A stretch of 64,000 nucleotides of DNA from Pseudarthrobacter sp. NamB4 (GTDB lineage Bacteria > Actinomycetota > Actinomycetes > Actinomycetales > Micrococcaceae). Below the pieces are notes generated by a model that did no database searches, was not told where the DNA came from, and saw nothing but the letters and a program-made list of their open reading frames with translations. The position numbers and the translations under genes are program-made. Below are positions 33,449-43,164 of this stretch, in pieces. How positions within the stretch are numbered: position 1 is the first letter of the stretch; each line of letters begins with the position of its first letter. The stretch covers positions 62,001 to 126,000 of the forward strand of contig NZ_VAHM01000008.1 in assembly GCF_005796185.1 (NCBI RefSeq), read 5' to 3'.

Positions 33449-34671
33449 GGTTCCACGCTCTTTTGGAGTTCCTCAAGGTGTTCGCCGAGGACGCCGGTCA
33501 CCGTTGGATAGGGTACGACGTCGGGAGTTGCCTGGGTGGACAGAGTCATCATCAGTGCCGCGACAGCCGCCGCAACCACCACGAGTCCCATAAGGGCGGT
33601 GAGCCAGAAGCGCTTGGTCCGGCGCTTCGAGTCTTTCGCCCGTACCTGCGCCACTACAGCCGCCGGGCTTGCCGTGGCCAGCGCGCCAGCTAAGGGAGCG
33701 TCAGGTCCTGCAGCTTCCCGCATCTCATCCACCGACTCCTCCGCAGTGATGGACGGAGGGTGGAACGGCATGGCCGGCAGGACCCTGGTGGTTTCCGGCG
33801 CAAGCTCGCCCGGAGTGGACGCTGGCGAGACCAGTGCCTGGCGCAAAACTGTTTCGATGTCCGCCGCTGCCGGCCGCTCGAGCGGTTCGATCGCTGTCAT
33901 GGAGCGGATCAGGTCAGCCCACTCGGAGGGGACGTCATCAGGAACTTCGGGTGCGCGGTGCAGCCTCGCCACGGCAGATTCCACTGCACTGCCAGGGTAC
34001 TCCACAGTCCCTTTGATGCATTCCAGTAAGACCAGTCCAAAGGAGTAGATGTCCGTCGCAGGGGAGAGGGGCTGACCCAAAGCCTGCTCCGGGCTGAGGT
34101 AGGCGGCGGTGCCCACCATGGTTCCCGTGGCTGTCAGTCGGGTCGAGTCCACGATTCTGGCAATGCCGAAGTCGGTGAGCTTCGGGCGCAGGGGTTCACC
34201 GGGGCGGATCTGGACCAGCAGGATGTTGCCAGGTTTGATGTCGCGGTGGATGACACCCAGGCCGTGGACGTAGGCAAGCGCGTCAGCAATTCCGGCGCCA
34301 ATGACGGCCAACTCCTCCAAGGGAACGGTGCTGTGCCGGATCCGGCTCCTAAGGTCCTGGCCTTCAACGAGTTCCATGGTGAGGAACGGTCTCGGCTCGT
34401 CAGGTATCCGCGTATCGATGCCGGCGTCGAAGAGCGTCACCAATCCGGGGTGGTTCAGCGTGGCAAGGAGCTGAATTTCCGCTTCCTGGCGCTTCAGTTC
34501 GTCCGCGTCCGGGGCTTGAGGCGCAAAGAGCTTAAGTGCTACGTCGCGGCCCAGTTTCTCATCCCGGGCACAGTACACGGACGACATACCGCCGCGGCCA
34601 ATGACTTCACCCAACCGATAACGTCCGCCGACCACTTCATTCTTGATGGAGCTAGGCGATTCCGCCACCAT
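33445..34671 (-). CDS. PknB-type Ser/Thr protein kinase, single-pass membrane protein
   Basis: A 408-residue eukaryote-type kinase. The catalytic domain spans about 17-275: P-loop GRGGMSSVY, Lys47 in DVALKLF, HRDIKPGN (142-149, catalytic Asp144), DFG (167-169) and SPEQALGQP. All key residues are present, so it should be active. A juxtamembrane linker follows, then one transmembrane helix (about 355-376) and a short extracytoplasmic end of about 30 residues. There are no PASTA repeats. The downstream lipoprotein overlaps its stop and may act as a partner. Confidence 0.9.
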   Translation of the reverse strand: MVAESPSSIKNEVVGGRYRLGEVIGRGGMSSVYCARDEKLGRDVALKLFAPQAPDADELKRQEAEIQLLATLNHPGLVTLFDAGIDTRIPDEPRPFLTMELVEGQDLRSRIRHSTVPLEELAVIGAGIADALAYVHGLGVIHRDIKPGNILLVQIRPGEPLRPKLTDFGIARIVDSTRLTATGTMVGTAAYLSPEQALGQPLSPATDIYSFGLVLLECIKGTVEYPGSAVESAVARLHRAPEVPDDVPSEWADLIRSMTAIEPLERPAAADIETVLRQALVSPASTPGELAPETTRVLPAMPFHPPSITAEESVDEMREAAGPDAPLAGALATASPAAVVAQVRAKDSKRRTKRFWLTALMGLVVVAAAVAALMMTLSTQATPDVVPYPTVTGVLGEHLEELQKSVEP

Positions 34672-34768
34672 GACCGTTCCTCCCGGTGCGCTGCGGCACT
34701 GTCGTACCCCAAATTATACGGGCGAGTAGGGTAATCGGGCGATTGGCCAGGGGGCCGGGAGCATGCCG

Positions 34769-34810
34769 GTGGTCCGGCGGCGACATACATGGCTTTCGCC
34801 GCCGGACCAC
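34769..34810. terminator. Strong hairpin between kinase and surface-protein genes
   Basis: Fourteen bases, GTGGTCCGGCGGCG (34769-34782), pair perfectly with 34797-34810. It lies 136 bases beyond the stop of the leftward surface protein and ahead of the kinase promoter. The rest of the gap (34672-34945) shows no gene. Confidence 0.75.
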
Positions 34811-34945
34811 TGGTTACAAGGACATGTGTGCTGAGGACATGTTCTGCATCGTTTTTCGTGTTGGTCTGGGATACCTCCTTTCCCTAAGCCTGCCGGGTGC
34901 TGCCGCTTCAGGCGCGTGGGCAGGCGCTTCAGGATCTGTTTCGAG

Positions 34946-36583
34946 TTAGGACACTTTCCGCTTACGGAGCATCAGGAGTCCTGCCACCAGCAGTAGCAGG
35001 GCGAGAGGCGCCAGCGAGGCGTCCACGCCGGTCTTGGCCAGGCCGGTGCTGCCCCGGGACGGGGTGCTGCGGGGGCTGGCGCTGGCTGCGGAGGCGTCGA
35101 CGGCGATGGCACCGCCCACTGCAGTGGAACCTGCGGGGGCTACGGTGAAGTTGCCGCTGCTGCCGGTGCCGGCGTCACCGGCGCCAAGGCCGCTGCCGTC
35201 GTTCTGGCCGGTGTTTCCGTTGCCGGAAACCGCTCCGACATCAGTGCCGGTTCCGGGGGTGTTCGTTCCGGGATCCACGGTGCCAACACCCCCGGTAGTG
35301 CCGTCACCGGGATTGTCCGTTCCCGGGTTTTCAGTATCGGGCGTCTCAGTGCCGGGATTCTCCGTCCCGTTACCGCTGCTGCCCAGACCGAGGCCGAGGT
35401 CAAGGCCTACACCCAGTCCTGCATCGACCGAACCGTTGCTGCCGGTGCCCAGGTCGACCCCAAGGCCTGCACCCGCGTCCACGCCGCCGGTGGTGCCGTC
35501 GGTGCCGCCCAGGGTGACTCCGACGAGTGCGCCGGCGGGGGTGCCGCCATTGTTGCTGTCGGTCCCGCCGAGGGTGATGTCGACGAGTGCGTCGGCGAGG
35601 GTGCCGTTGCCGCCGGTGGTGCCGTCGGTGCCGCCGAGGGTGATGTCGACGAGTGCGTCGGCGGGGGTGCCGCCATTGTTGCCGTCGGTTCCGCCGAGGG
35701 TGATGTCGACGAGTGCGTCGGCGAGGGTGCCGTTGCCGCCGGTGGTGCCGTCGGTGCCGCCGAGGGTGATGTCGACGAGTGCGTCGGCGAGGGCGCCGCC
35801 ATTGTTGCCGTCGGTTCCGCCGAGGTTGACGTCGGCAAGTGCGTCGGCGAGGGTGCCGCCATTGTTGCCGTCGGTTCCGCCGAGGTTGACGTCGGCAACT
35901 GCCGCTAGGTCTGCCCCGGTGGGTTCTGTGATGCCTGTGGCGGTTCCCAGGCCGATGGCTGCGTCTGCAGCTACTGCCACGTCCGTGGCTGCGGTGTCGG
36001 CAGCGGCCAGGGCCAGGTTGACGTCCGCAACTGCTGCTACGTCTGCCCCGGTGGTTTCTGTGATGCCTGTGGCGGTTCCCAGGCCGATGGCTGCGTCTGC
36101 AGCTACTGCCACGTCCGTGGCTGCGGTGTCGGCAGCGGCCAGGGACAGGTTGACGTCCGCAACTGCCGCTACGTCTGCCCCGGTGGTTTCTGTGATGCCT
36201 GTGGCGGTTCCCAGGCCGATGGCTGCGTCTGCAGCTACTGCCACGTCAGTTGTGGACGCGTCAGTCAGGCCAGCGTTGCCAAGTCCAAGATCAACGGTAG
36301 CGGCGGCTGCCAGGGCAGCCGTGGCGCCGTCAATGCCGGACACTGAATCGCCGGCGAGTGCTACATCCGCTGCGGCGGCGACGCCAGTTGAGCCGGACGG
36401 CGTTGAATCACCCAGCAGACCCAACGACGTCGAATCAGCGGACGCCGCCGCCGAGATGAGGGCGGAGGCGGAAAGGTCCGATCCGCTGGTAGTGTCCGCG
36501 GCATTTGCCGTGGTGCAGCCGAGGGCTAAAAGCCCGCCGGCGAAGAGGGTGCCAAGCATCCCCCTGCGAAGGTTGGAACTCAT
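34946..36583 (-). CDS. Repeat-rich cell-wall protein with LAKTG sortase signal
   Basis: A 545-residue low-complexity surface protein. A signal peptide covers about 1-28 (LAGG-type hydrophobic run ending TTANAAD). The middle is Ala/Val/Asp/Thr-rich, with three 44-residue repeats (AVADVNLxLAAADTA onwards) followed by seven or more 20- and 22-residue repeats built on LGGTDGNNGG. The end has LAKTG (about 514-518), a hydrophobic helix and RKRKVS, a sorting signal of the LAxTG type used by class E sortases in high-GC actinobacteria. No sortase gene is in the window. Function is unknown; it may be a wall spacer or adhesin. Confidence 0.8.
   Translation of the reverse strand: MSSNLRRGMLGTLFAGGLLALGCTTANAADTTSGSDLSASALISAAASADSTSLGLLGDSTPSGSTGVAAAADVALAGDSVSGIDGATAALAAAATVDLGLGNAGLTDASTTDVAVAADAAIGLGTATGITETTGADVAAVADVNLSLAAADTAATDVAVAADAAIGLGTATGITETTGADVAAVADVNLALAAADTAATDVAVAADAAIGLGTATGITEPTGADLAAVADVNLGGTDGNNGGTLADALADVNLGGTDGNNGGALADALVDITLGGTDGTTGGNGTLADALVDITLGGTDGNNGGTPADALVDITLGGTDGTTGGNGTLADALVDITLGGTDSNNGGTPAGALVGVTLGGTDGTTGGVDAGAGLGVDLGTGSNGSVDAGLGVGLDLGLGLGSSGNGTENPGTETPDTENPGTDNPGDGTTGGVGTVDPGTNTPGTGTDVGAVSGNGNTGQNDGSGLGAGDAGTGSSGNFTVAPAGSTAVGGAIAVDASAASASPRSTPSRGSTGLAKTGVDASLAPLALLLLVAGLLMLRKRKVS
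35500..35900 (-). repeat. Tandem 60/66-bp coding repeats
   Basis: The motif around GATGTCGACGAGTGC recurs at 35576, 35642, 35702 and 35768, and in diverged form at 35828 and 35888. Steps are 66, 60, 66, 60 and 60 bases, giving alternating 22- and 20-residue repeats. The alternation suggests a two-unit block was duplicated. Confidence 0.85.
35925..36260 (-). repeat. Tandem 132-bp coding repeats
   Basis: The phrase ATGCCTGTGGCGGTTCCCAG recurs at 35931, 36063 and 36195, exactly 132 bases apart, encoding a 44-residue unit. Copies are almost identical in DNA sequence, which points to recent duplication or gene conversion. Confidence 0.9.
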
Positions 36584-36668
36584 GATGATTTCTCCTGAAA
36601 AGTTGAGTTATGGCGCTGAGCAGCGCCTGTAGGATCCGCGTTCTGCCGGAAGGGCAGCGGGGACTCAA

Positions 36669-37637
36669 CTAGTCAGGAGAGGAGCCGGGGTCGTGGGACA
36701 CCGGCGCAGGGATGTGCTTGAGGAGTTCACCGGCATCTACGGGGCCGGTGACAGGCAGGTCAAGATCGAAGGGACTCAGCCAGGCTGCGGCGCCGGACGA
36801 CGCTCCCGAAGACGCTCCGCTTCCCGTACCTGAAGCGGGCACGGCAGGTGCCGGGAAAGGAAAGGATGAAGGATCGTTGGTGTCGGGTTGTTCCCCGACC
36901 TGCGCCTCAGCGAGGACCCACTCCAGCCCGGACGAGCCCGCCGAGACTAAGTCACTGGAGCCGGCAATAACGGAAGTTGCCGCGGCTGCAATGGTCGCAG
37001 TCGAAGCGACTGCGCCCGGAGCCACGGTCTCAGTGGTGTTGGCCGGCGCTGTTTTACTGGTTTCTGCGGCGCCAGCTACCATAGCGAAACTGTCCGCCTG
37101 CTGCTCAACATCCTTGTGCGCCACCACACCATCAAGGTCAGGAAGCGGAACGGGAAGCGGAGCGGTGCCGGTGACCGCATCGGAAACAGGTTGCAGTACC
37201 GCTTCCAGTACGGGTACCACCTCGAATACGGGCGCAGCTACTACTTTCACGGCTTCCGCCGCTGTTGTGTCCGCAGCCTGGACGACCGGTCGTGAAACCG
37301 CTGACACTGTTCCCGCGGGAACCACCTGGCTGACTACAGGGACGGAGGCTGCAACGTCGTCGGCAAGCACCGAGACTTCGCCGCCTATTGGCTTCAGCAG
37401 ACCAGCTGATGATGCCTGCGCTGCTGAGTCAACGGCGGCAGGAGCCGTGGCGTCCGGAACGGGCAGCTTGTCCGCCACCGAGGATATAGAAGCGGTGACG
37501 CCCCCCAACAGGGATGCTGCATCCGGAAGTGCATCGGCGGAAGCTGCCGTTGCTGAGAAGGTGAGCCAAGTGAACGTGGCTGCTCCAGCAAGCAGCACCG
37601 GCCTGAGCGCACGCCATGGCGAGCGTTCTCTAGCCAT
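36669..37637 (-). CDS. Secreted Ala/Val/Ser-rich protein, unknown
   Basis: A 322-residue exported protein. The signal peptide runs to about 35 (VLLAGAATFTWLTFSATAASA). The remainder is low-complexity, rich in Ala, Val, Ser and Pro, with recurring phrases such as VVPVLEAVLQPVSDAVTG. There is no sorting signal or membrane anchor at the C-terminus. ATG 37637, with GGGGGTGG seven bases ahead, is preferred to GTG 37646. It lies directly upstream of the LAKTG surface protein in the same direction (85-base gap with a small hairpin), so both could act together in the cell wall. No family was recognised. Confidence 0.7.
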   Translation of the reverse strand: MARERSPWRALRPVLLAGAATFTWLTFSATAASADALPDAASLLGGVTASISSVADKLPVPDATAPAAVDSAAQASSAGLLKPIGGEVSVLADDVAASVPVVSQVVPAGTVSAVSRPVVQAADTTAAEAVKVVAAPVFEVVPVLEAVLQPVSDAVTGTAPLPVPLPDLDGVVAHKDVEQQADSFAMVAGAAETSKTAPANTTETVAPGAVASTATIAAAATSVIAGSSDLVSAGSSGLEWVLAEAQVGEQPDTNDPSSFPFPAPAVPASGTGSGASSGASSGAAAWLSPFDLDLPVTGPVDAGELLKHIPAPVSHDPGSSPD

Positions 37638-37815
37638 GCGTACCACCCCCAGTACTGTTGCATTCGACGATGTCTACAGCCTAAAACCGATTGTTGCAGG
37701 AAGTCTAGGGTCTGCTAAAACAACTCGACAAGAAAGGAAACTTTAAGTCGCGGCTGTATGACAGTTGTTGGACACCGGTCAAGTATTAACGGATTAGTAA
37801 GCGGAACATAAGCCC

Positions 37816-38886
37816 TCAGTGGTGGTCATTCGGGTAGGTGACGCCGAGCTGGGCACGCACTCCATCGAACAGCCGCATGGTGCTCAGTGAATCCTCCAGC
37901 GGCATAACCGGGCTTTCCGTCAGGCCCTGCTGGATACAGCGCGTAACCTCGCGAAGCTCATACGCGTAGCCACGGCCCACAGGTTCAAAGGTTTCAGTGC
38001 GGCGGTCGTTCAGGCCTGAGGCCACTACCAGTTCACGCGGGTTGTTGATGGAGCCCACGCTTTGGAGGAAGCCCAGGTCTCCGGCGACCGTGGCAACTCG
38101 GGGCCCGTGGGCCAGCAGGGAGGATGTCAACTGCACTTGCGCCCCATGGTTGTAGCCCAGCGTGAGGGCGTTCTGCGCGTCCACGCCGTCGTCGTTGATG
38201 AAGCCGGTGGCGCTCACCGTCTGGGGAAAACCAAGGGTTCCCAACGCCCACAGCAGCGGATAGACCGAAATATCGAGCAAAGCTCCGCCGCCGTCCTGCC
38301 GCGCCCAAAGCCTGGCGGTAGGGGAATAAGGCGCCGGAAAGCCGAGGTCTGCCGTCACCCAATGGACGTTCCCCAGCTCGCCGGACGCCGCGATTTCGAA
38401 GGCGCGCTGCATGCCCGGCAAAAACCTGCTCCACACCGCTTCCATCAGGAACAGGTTGCGGCTTCGGGCTACCTCGATAAGCTCGGCTGCCTCACGGGCG
38501 TTTATGGTGAACGCCTTTTCGCAGAGGACGTGTTTGCCGGCGTTGAGCGCCGCAAGGACGATCTCATGGTGTTGTGCGTGGGGAGTCGCCACGTAGACAA
38601 CGTCCACCTGCTCGTCGGCAAGCAGCCGCTGGTAGCCGGGCACCCCGCCGTCGTCACCGTAGGCCTGGGCAAAGTCATACGCAGCCGCGAAGGCGTCGGC
38701 CGTGTCCTGCGCCCTGGAGCTCACGGCGTAAAGCTCGGCGTCGGCCAGCAGAGCCAGGTCCTGCGATACTGAACGGGCGATGCCGCCCGTTGCGATAACC
38801 CCCCAGCGCAGGGGAGAACCGGTGGCGGAACGGGGGTCCTGGTCGGACTGGCTGGACAGCCATGGCTTGGCAATGGGCGCACTCAT
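37816..38886 (-). CDS. Gfo/Idh/MocA-family oxidoreductase
   Basis: A 356-residue NAD(P)-dependent sugar oxidoreductase. The Rossmann N-terminus is RWGVIATGGIARSVSQDLA. The EKAFTINAREA phrase (the EKP-type motif that holds the catalytic Lys, here EKA with Ala at the third position) lies near 100, and the C-terminal alpha/beta domain begins around 125. It resembles trans-1,2-dihydrobenzene-1,2-diol dehydrogenase-like members. ATG 38886 is used. It lies behind the sugar-transport operon in the same direction but is separated from it by a strong terminator. The substrate is unknown. Confidence 0.87.
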   Translation of the reverse strand: MSAPIAKPWLSSQSDQDPRSATGSPLRWGVIATGGIARSVSQDLALLADAELYAVSSRAQDTADAFAAAYDFAQAYGDDGGVPGYQRLLADEQVDVVYVATPHAQHHEIVLAALNAGKHVLCEKAFTINAREAAELIEVARSRNLFLMEAVWSRFLPGMQRAFEIAASGELGNVHWVTADLGFPAPYSPTARLWARQDGGGALLDISVYPLLWALGTLGFPQTVSATGFINDDGVDAQNALTLGYNHGAQVQLTSSLLAHGPRVATVAGDLGFLQSVGSINNPRELVVASGLNDRRTETFEPVGRGYAYELREVTRCIQQGLTESPVMPLEDSLSTMRLFDGVRAQLGVTYPNDHH

Positions 38887-39007
38887 GGTGACCATCCTCT
38901 CACCGCAGCGGGCGAGGGTTCCGGAATGACCTGCCGAAGCTGATGGGGCGTTGGGGAATTACAACGAAGGTGTCAGAGCGCCGGTGGAACTGCTGAGAGC
39001 AGACGCG

Positions 39008-39043
39008 GAAGTGCCCGGCCCCCAAGAGGGGACCGGGCACTTC
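39008..39043 (-). terminator. Terminator of the sugar ABC-transporter operon
   Basis: GAAGTGCCCGGCCCC pairs with GGGGACCGGGCACTTC around a CAAGA loop, one base off register. It lies 15 bases after the chvE stop. Confidence 0.88.
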
Positions 39044-39057
39044 CTGGTTCAGATTGC

Positions 39058-40155
39058 CTACTTGGTGATCGGTTCGAGGACCGGGTCGCCGGCGTAGGCT
39101 TCCTTGACGTTCTCAGCGGTAACGATGACCGGCTCCAGCAGGTAGGCCGGAACGGTCTTGACGCCGTTGTTGTAGGAGTCCTTGTCGTTGATCTCCAGTT
39201 CCTTGCCGGCCTGGAGGTCCTTCACCATGGTGATGGCGTGCTCAACGAGCTTGCGGGTGTCCTTGTTGATGGTGGAGTACTGTTCGCCCGCCATGATGGA
39301 CTTCACGGACTCAACTTCGGAGTCCTGTCCGGTGACGACCGGCAGCGGCTTGCCTGCGGCCTTGACGGACGTCAGGACTGCGCGTGCCAGGGTGTCGTTC
39401 GGGGACAGGACACCGTCCAGGGACTCGCTGGTGTAGCTGCCGGTGAGCAGCGTGTCAGCGCGGCGCTGGGCGTTTTCGGCCTTCCAGCCCTGTGTCACTG
39501 CCTGCTCGAAGCTGGTCTGGCCCGAGAGTACCTTGAGCGTGCCGTCGTCGATCTTCGGCTGCAGGACGCTCATGGCGCCGTCAAAGAAGACCTTGGCGTT
39601 GGCATCGTCGGGGGAACCGGCGAACAGTTCGATGTTGTAGGGACCGGAGGGCTTCTTGGCCTGGAGGCCTTCGAGCAGGGCCTGGCCCTGCAGCTCGCCC
39701 ACCTTGAAGTTGTCGTAGGCCACGTAATAGTCCACGTTCTCGGTGTTCAGCAGCAGGCGGTCATAGGCGATAACGGTGGCGCCGGCGTCCTTGGCCTGCT
39801 TGAGCTGGGTGCCCAGCTGCGAGCCGTCGATGGCGCCCACGATGATGACTTTGGCGCCCTTGGTGACCATGGCGCTGATCTGGTTCTGCTGCTCGGACAC
39901 GCCGCCGTTGGCGAACTGAACGTCAGGTTTGAACCCGGCTTCGTTGAGGCCGTCGTTGAACAGCTTCTCTGCAAGAACCCAGTTTTCACTGGTTTTCTGC
40001 GGAAGAGCGACGCCGATGGCGGAGTCCTGCTCGAAGCCGCCGGCACCCTCGGTGCCGCCGCCCGTGGTGGTCTCTGACCGTCCGCAGCCCGTCAGCGCCA
40101 GTGCTGCGATGGCAGCAACCGCTGCTGCCTTTCCTGCTTTACCCATCATTCGCAT
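39058..40155 (-). CDS. chvE: Multiple-monosaccharide ABC transporter, substrate-binding lipoprotein
   Basis: A 365-residue sugar-binding lipoprotein of the ChvE group. The lipobox is ALTGC (Cys about 24). The two-lobe periplasmic-binding fold begins SAIGVALPQKTSENWVL, with DRLLLNTENVDYYVAYDN and GPYNIELFAGSPDDANAK, phrases typical of ChvE-like proteins that bind xylose, glucose, galactose or arabinose. It is the last gene of the mmsA-mmsB-chvE operon, 50 bases behind mmsB, with an AAGAGAA ribosome site. The exact sugar cannot be read from sequence. Confidence 0.9.
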   Translation of the reverse strand: MRMMGKAGKAAAVAAIAALALTGCGRSETTTGGGTEGAGGFEQDSAIGVALPQKTSENWVLAEKLFNDGLNEAGFKPDVQFANGGVSEQQNQISAMVTKGAKVIIVGAIDGSQLGTQLKQAKDAGATVIAYDRLLLNTENVDYYVAYDNFKVGELQGQALLEGLQAKKPSGPYNIELFAGSPDDANAKVFFDGAMSVLQPKIDDGTLKVLSGQTSFEQAVTQGWKAENAQRRADTLLTGSYTSESLDGVLSPNDTLARAVLTSVKAAGKPLPVVTGQDSEVESVKSIMAGEQYSTINKDTRKLVEHAITMVKDLQAGKELEINDKDSYNNGVKTVPAYLLEPVIVTAENVKEAYAGDPVLEPITK

Positions 40156-40205
40156 TGTTGGTTCTCTTTCTTTGTGGTGGTGTAACTCTGTCCAGGCTGC
40201 GGAGG

Positions 40206-41492
40206 TCAGGCTTCCCTGGCGATCGCTTCCTTTGTGGAGGTGGTTTCGTCGGGCTGGAGGGGGTTGCTGGGTCCGCCGCCGGAAGGCCGGTTGAAGTTCC
40301 TGGTCATGAGGCCGATGATCGACTTCTTGCCCTGGGACTTGTTGTAGACGTCGAACGCGACGGCGATCAGGAGGACCAGGCCCTTGATGATCTGGGTGAG
40401 GTCGGCGCCCACGCCCAGCAGTTGGAGGCCGTTGTTCAGGACGGCCATGACCAGGCCGCCGATGATGGATCCGACGACGGTGCCCACGCCGCCCGTCACG
40501 GCGGCGCCGCCGATGAACACGGCCGCGATTGCGTCAAGTTCCCAGCCAACGCCGTCGAAGGGGCCAGATGCGGTGGAACGGCCAACGAAGATCATGCCGG
40601 CGAGGCCGGCCAGGATGGACATGTTCATCATGACCAGGAAGTTGACCTTTTTGGACTGCACCCCGGACAGTTCGGCAGCGTGCCGGTTGCCGCCCACTGC
40701 GTAGACGTGGCGGCCCAGAATGGTGCGGGAGGAGATGAAGCCGTACAGCAGGACCAGGACCGCCAGGATGAGGCCGGGGATCGGGAACGAGGTTCCGGGG
40801 CGGCCGGTGGCGAACAGGTACGTGGCGTACAGGATGGCGCCGCTGATGAGGACCAGCTTCAGGGCGGTGACCCACATTTCCGGTACTTCGGCACCCAGGG
40901 CCTTGGCGCGGTTGCGGGAGCGGAGCTCCCCCCACACGACGAACGCTGCAGCTGCGATGCCCAGCAGCAGGGTCAGGTTGTTGAACCCGGTGTTTGGACC
41001 CACCTCAGGGAGGTAGCCGGCGCCCAGGTACTGGAAGTCGGAAGGGACGGGAATGGTGTTGGACTTGCCGACAAACTGGTTGAAGCCGCGGAACAGGAGC
41101 ATGCCTGCCAGGGTGACGATGAACGCGGGTATTCCGACGTAGGCGGTCCACCAGCCTTGCCAGGCGCCGATCACCGCGCCGAGTGCCAGGCCCAGCAGCA
41201 CGCCGGCATACCAGGGGATGCCCCAGTCGCGGATGGCAAGTGCTACGGTGACCCCCACGAACGCCGCGACTGAGCCCACGGAGAGGTCGATGTGGCCTGC
41301 GATGATCACCAGGACCATGCCGATCGCCAGGATCAGGATGTAGGAGTTGCCGTTGAAGAGGTTGATGACGTTGCCGGGGGTGAGGGTCCGGCCGTCGGTC
41401 GCAATCTGGAAGAAGATGATCAGTGCCACCAGGGCGAAGATCATGCCGAATTGGCGGGTGTTGCCGCCAAACAGCTTTTTAAGGGCGTTCAT
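40206..41492 (-). CDS. mmsB: Multiple-monosaccharide ABC transporter permease
   Basis: A 428-residue permease with about ten to eleven helices. GHIDLSVGSVAAFVG, NGLQLLGVGAD and the EAA-like loop region AVGGNRHAAELSGV are typical of the BPD_transp_2 family (XylH/GguB). The C-terminal tail is hydrophilic (SGGGPSNPLQPDETT). It is preceded by mmsA with a 45-base gap and followed by chvE. Confidence 0.9.
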   Translation of the reverse strand: MNALKKLFGGNTRQFGMIFALVALIIFFQIATDGRTLTPGNVINLFNGNSYILILAIGMVLVIIAGHIDLSVGSVAAFVGVTVALAIRDWGIPWYAGVLLGLALGAVIGAWQGWWTAYVGIPAFIVTLAGMLLFRGFNQFVGKSNTIPVPSDFQYLGAGYLPEVGPNTGFNNLTLLLGIAAAAFVVWGELRSRNRAKALGAEVPEMWVTALKLVLISGAILYATYLFATGRPGTSFPIPGLILAVLVLLYGFISSRTILGRHVYAVGGNRHAAELSGVQSKKVNFLVMMNMSILAGLAGMIFVGRSTASGPFDGVGWELDAIAAVFIGGAAVTGGVGTVVGSIIGGLVMAVLNNGLQLLGVGADLTQIIKGLVLLIAVAFDVYNKSQGKKSIIGLMTRNFNRPSGGGPSNPLQPDETTSTKEAIAREA

Positions 41493-41537
41493 GGTGTCTG
41501 TCCTTGTGTCCGGAAGGTTCGGGAGTGATCCAGGGGA

Positions 41538-43094
41538 TCAGGCGGCTTTACGGGCGGAGGTCATCAGTTTCATCAGGCTTTCCTGGCTGGCCTCGTCTTT
41601 GTTCAGGACACCGGTGATGGCGCCTTCAAAAATGGTGTAGATGCGGTCTGACAGGCCCAGGAGTTCGGGGAGCTCCGAGGAGATGACAATGACCCCCTTG
41701 CCCTGGTTCGCGAGCTGCTGGATGATGCCGTAAATCTCGTACTTGGCGCCAACGTCGATGCCGCGGGTCGGTTCGTCCAGAATCAGCAGGTCGGGGTCGG
41801 TGAACATCCACTTCGAGAGGACCACCTTCTGCTGGTTCCCGCCGGAGAGCTTGGCCACCCCTTCCTCCACGGACGGGGTCTTGGTGCGCAGCGACTTGCG
41901 GTACTGCTCCGCCACGGTGAATTCCTGGTTGGGGTCCACCACGGAGTTGCGGCTGATCTTCCGCAGGTTGGCCGCCACCGTGGTGGTCTTGATGTCATCC
42001 AGCAGGTTCAGTCCCAGCGACTTGCGGTCCTCGGTGACGTAGCCCAGCCCGGCATCGATGGCCTGGCGGACGTTCTTGAGGGTGATCTCCTTGCCGTCCT
42101 TGAAGATCTGGCCGCTGATGTATCGTCCGTAGGACCGGCCGAAAATGGACCGTGCCAGCTCCGTGCGGCCTGCGCCCATGAGCCCGGCGAAGCCCACGAT
42201 CTCGCCGCGGCGCACGTAGAAGCTGGAGTTCTTGCAGACCAGCCGGTCCGACACGTTCGGGTGGGCCACCGTCCAGTTCTTGACCTCGAAGAACACCTCT
42301 CCGATTTTCGGGGTGTGGTCCGGGAAGCGGGATTCGAGGGTACGGCCCACCATGCCCTTGATGATCCGGTCCTCGTCCACGCCGTCGGCCTTCACGTTTA
42401 GGGTCTCAATGGACTTGCCGTCACGGATGATGGTGATGGAATCAGCGATCTGCTCGATCTCGTTGAGCTTGTGCGAAATGATGATGCAGGTGATGCCCTT
42501 TGCCTTCAGGCCGAGCATCAGGTCCAGCAGGTGCTGGGAATCTGATTCGTTCAGGGCGGCCGTCGGTTCGTCCAGGATGAGGATCTTCACAGACTTGTTC
42601 AGCGCCTTGGCGATCTCCACCAGCTGCTGCTTACCGACGCCGATCTCCTTGATGGGCGTGTCCGGGTCCTCCCGCAGGCCAACCCTGGCCAGCAGGTCCA
42701 GGGAGCGCAGCCGCGCTTCGGCCCAGTCGATGACCCCCCGCTTGGTGGGTTCGTTGCCAAGGAAGATGTTTTCCATAATGGACAGCTCAGGGATGAGCGC
42801 CAGCTCCTGGTGGATGATCACGATGCCCGCATGTTCGCTGGCGCGGATATCACGGAACTGTTGGACCTGGCCCTGGTAGACGATGTCGCCATCGTAGCTG
42901 CCGTACGGGTAGACGCCCGAGAGGACCTTCATCAGGGTGGACTTGCCGGCGCCGTTCTCGCCGCAAATGGCGTGGATTTCGCCGGCCTTCACCCGCAGGC
43001 TCACGTTGTCCAACGCTTTGACGCCGGGGAACTCCTTGGTGATGGACCGCATCTCAAGGATGATCGGTTCCGTTTGCGTGGTCTGGGACGTCAT
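41538..43094 (-). CDS. mmsA: Multiple-monosaccharide ABC transporter ATP-binding protein
   Basis: A 518-residue protein with two ABC cassettes. The first (about 10-245) has GENGAGKST (Walker A) and [12 protein letters not shown]. The second (about 260-510) has [14 protein letters not shown] (signature) and [19 protein letters not shown], while its Walker A is degenerate ([13 protein letters not shown]), as is normal for XylG/RbsA-type proteins. ATG 43094 with GGAGGG ahead is preferred to an upstream in-frame start at 43163. First gene of the transporter operon. Confidence 0.92.
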   Translation of the reverse strand: MTSQTTQTEPIILEMRSITKEFPGVKALDNVSLRVKAGEIHAICGENGAGKSTLMKVLSGVYPYGSYDGDIVYQGQVQQFRDIRASEHAGIVIIHQELALIPELSIMENIFLGNEPTKRGVIDWAEARLRSLDLLARVGLREDPDTPIKEIGVGKQQLVEIAKALNKSVKILILDEPTAALNESDSQHLLDLMLGLKAKGITCIIISHKLNEIEQIADSITIIRDGKSIETLNVKADGVDEDRIIKGMVGRTLESRFPDHTPKIGEVFFEVKNWTVAHPNVSDRLVCKNSSFYVRRGEIVGFAGLMGAGRTELARSIFGRSYGRYISGQIFKDGKEITLKNVRQAIDAGLGYVTEDRKSLGLNLLDDIKTTTVAANLRKISRNSVVDPNQEFTVAEQYRKSLRTKTPSVEEGVAKLSGGNQQKVVLSKWMFTDPDLLILDEPTRGIDVGAKYEIYGIIQQLANQGKGVIVISSELPELLGLSDRIYTIFEGAITGVLNKDEASQESLMKLMTSARKAA

Positions 43095-43164
43095 GAGCCC
43101 TAACCCTCCAATGCAAAGTGACTTCTTTGTCCGGCCGGCAAAGCGCAGGGCCGTCTGATGCAAA

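Noticed and set aside
35034..36632. A 532-codon open frame on the plus strand opposite the repeat protein
   Set aside because: It arises from the low-complexity repeats in the other frame (Ser/Pro/Val only) and has no signal peptide or sorting signal; the minus-strand frame has both.
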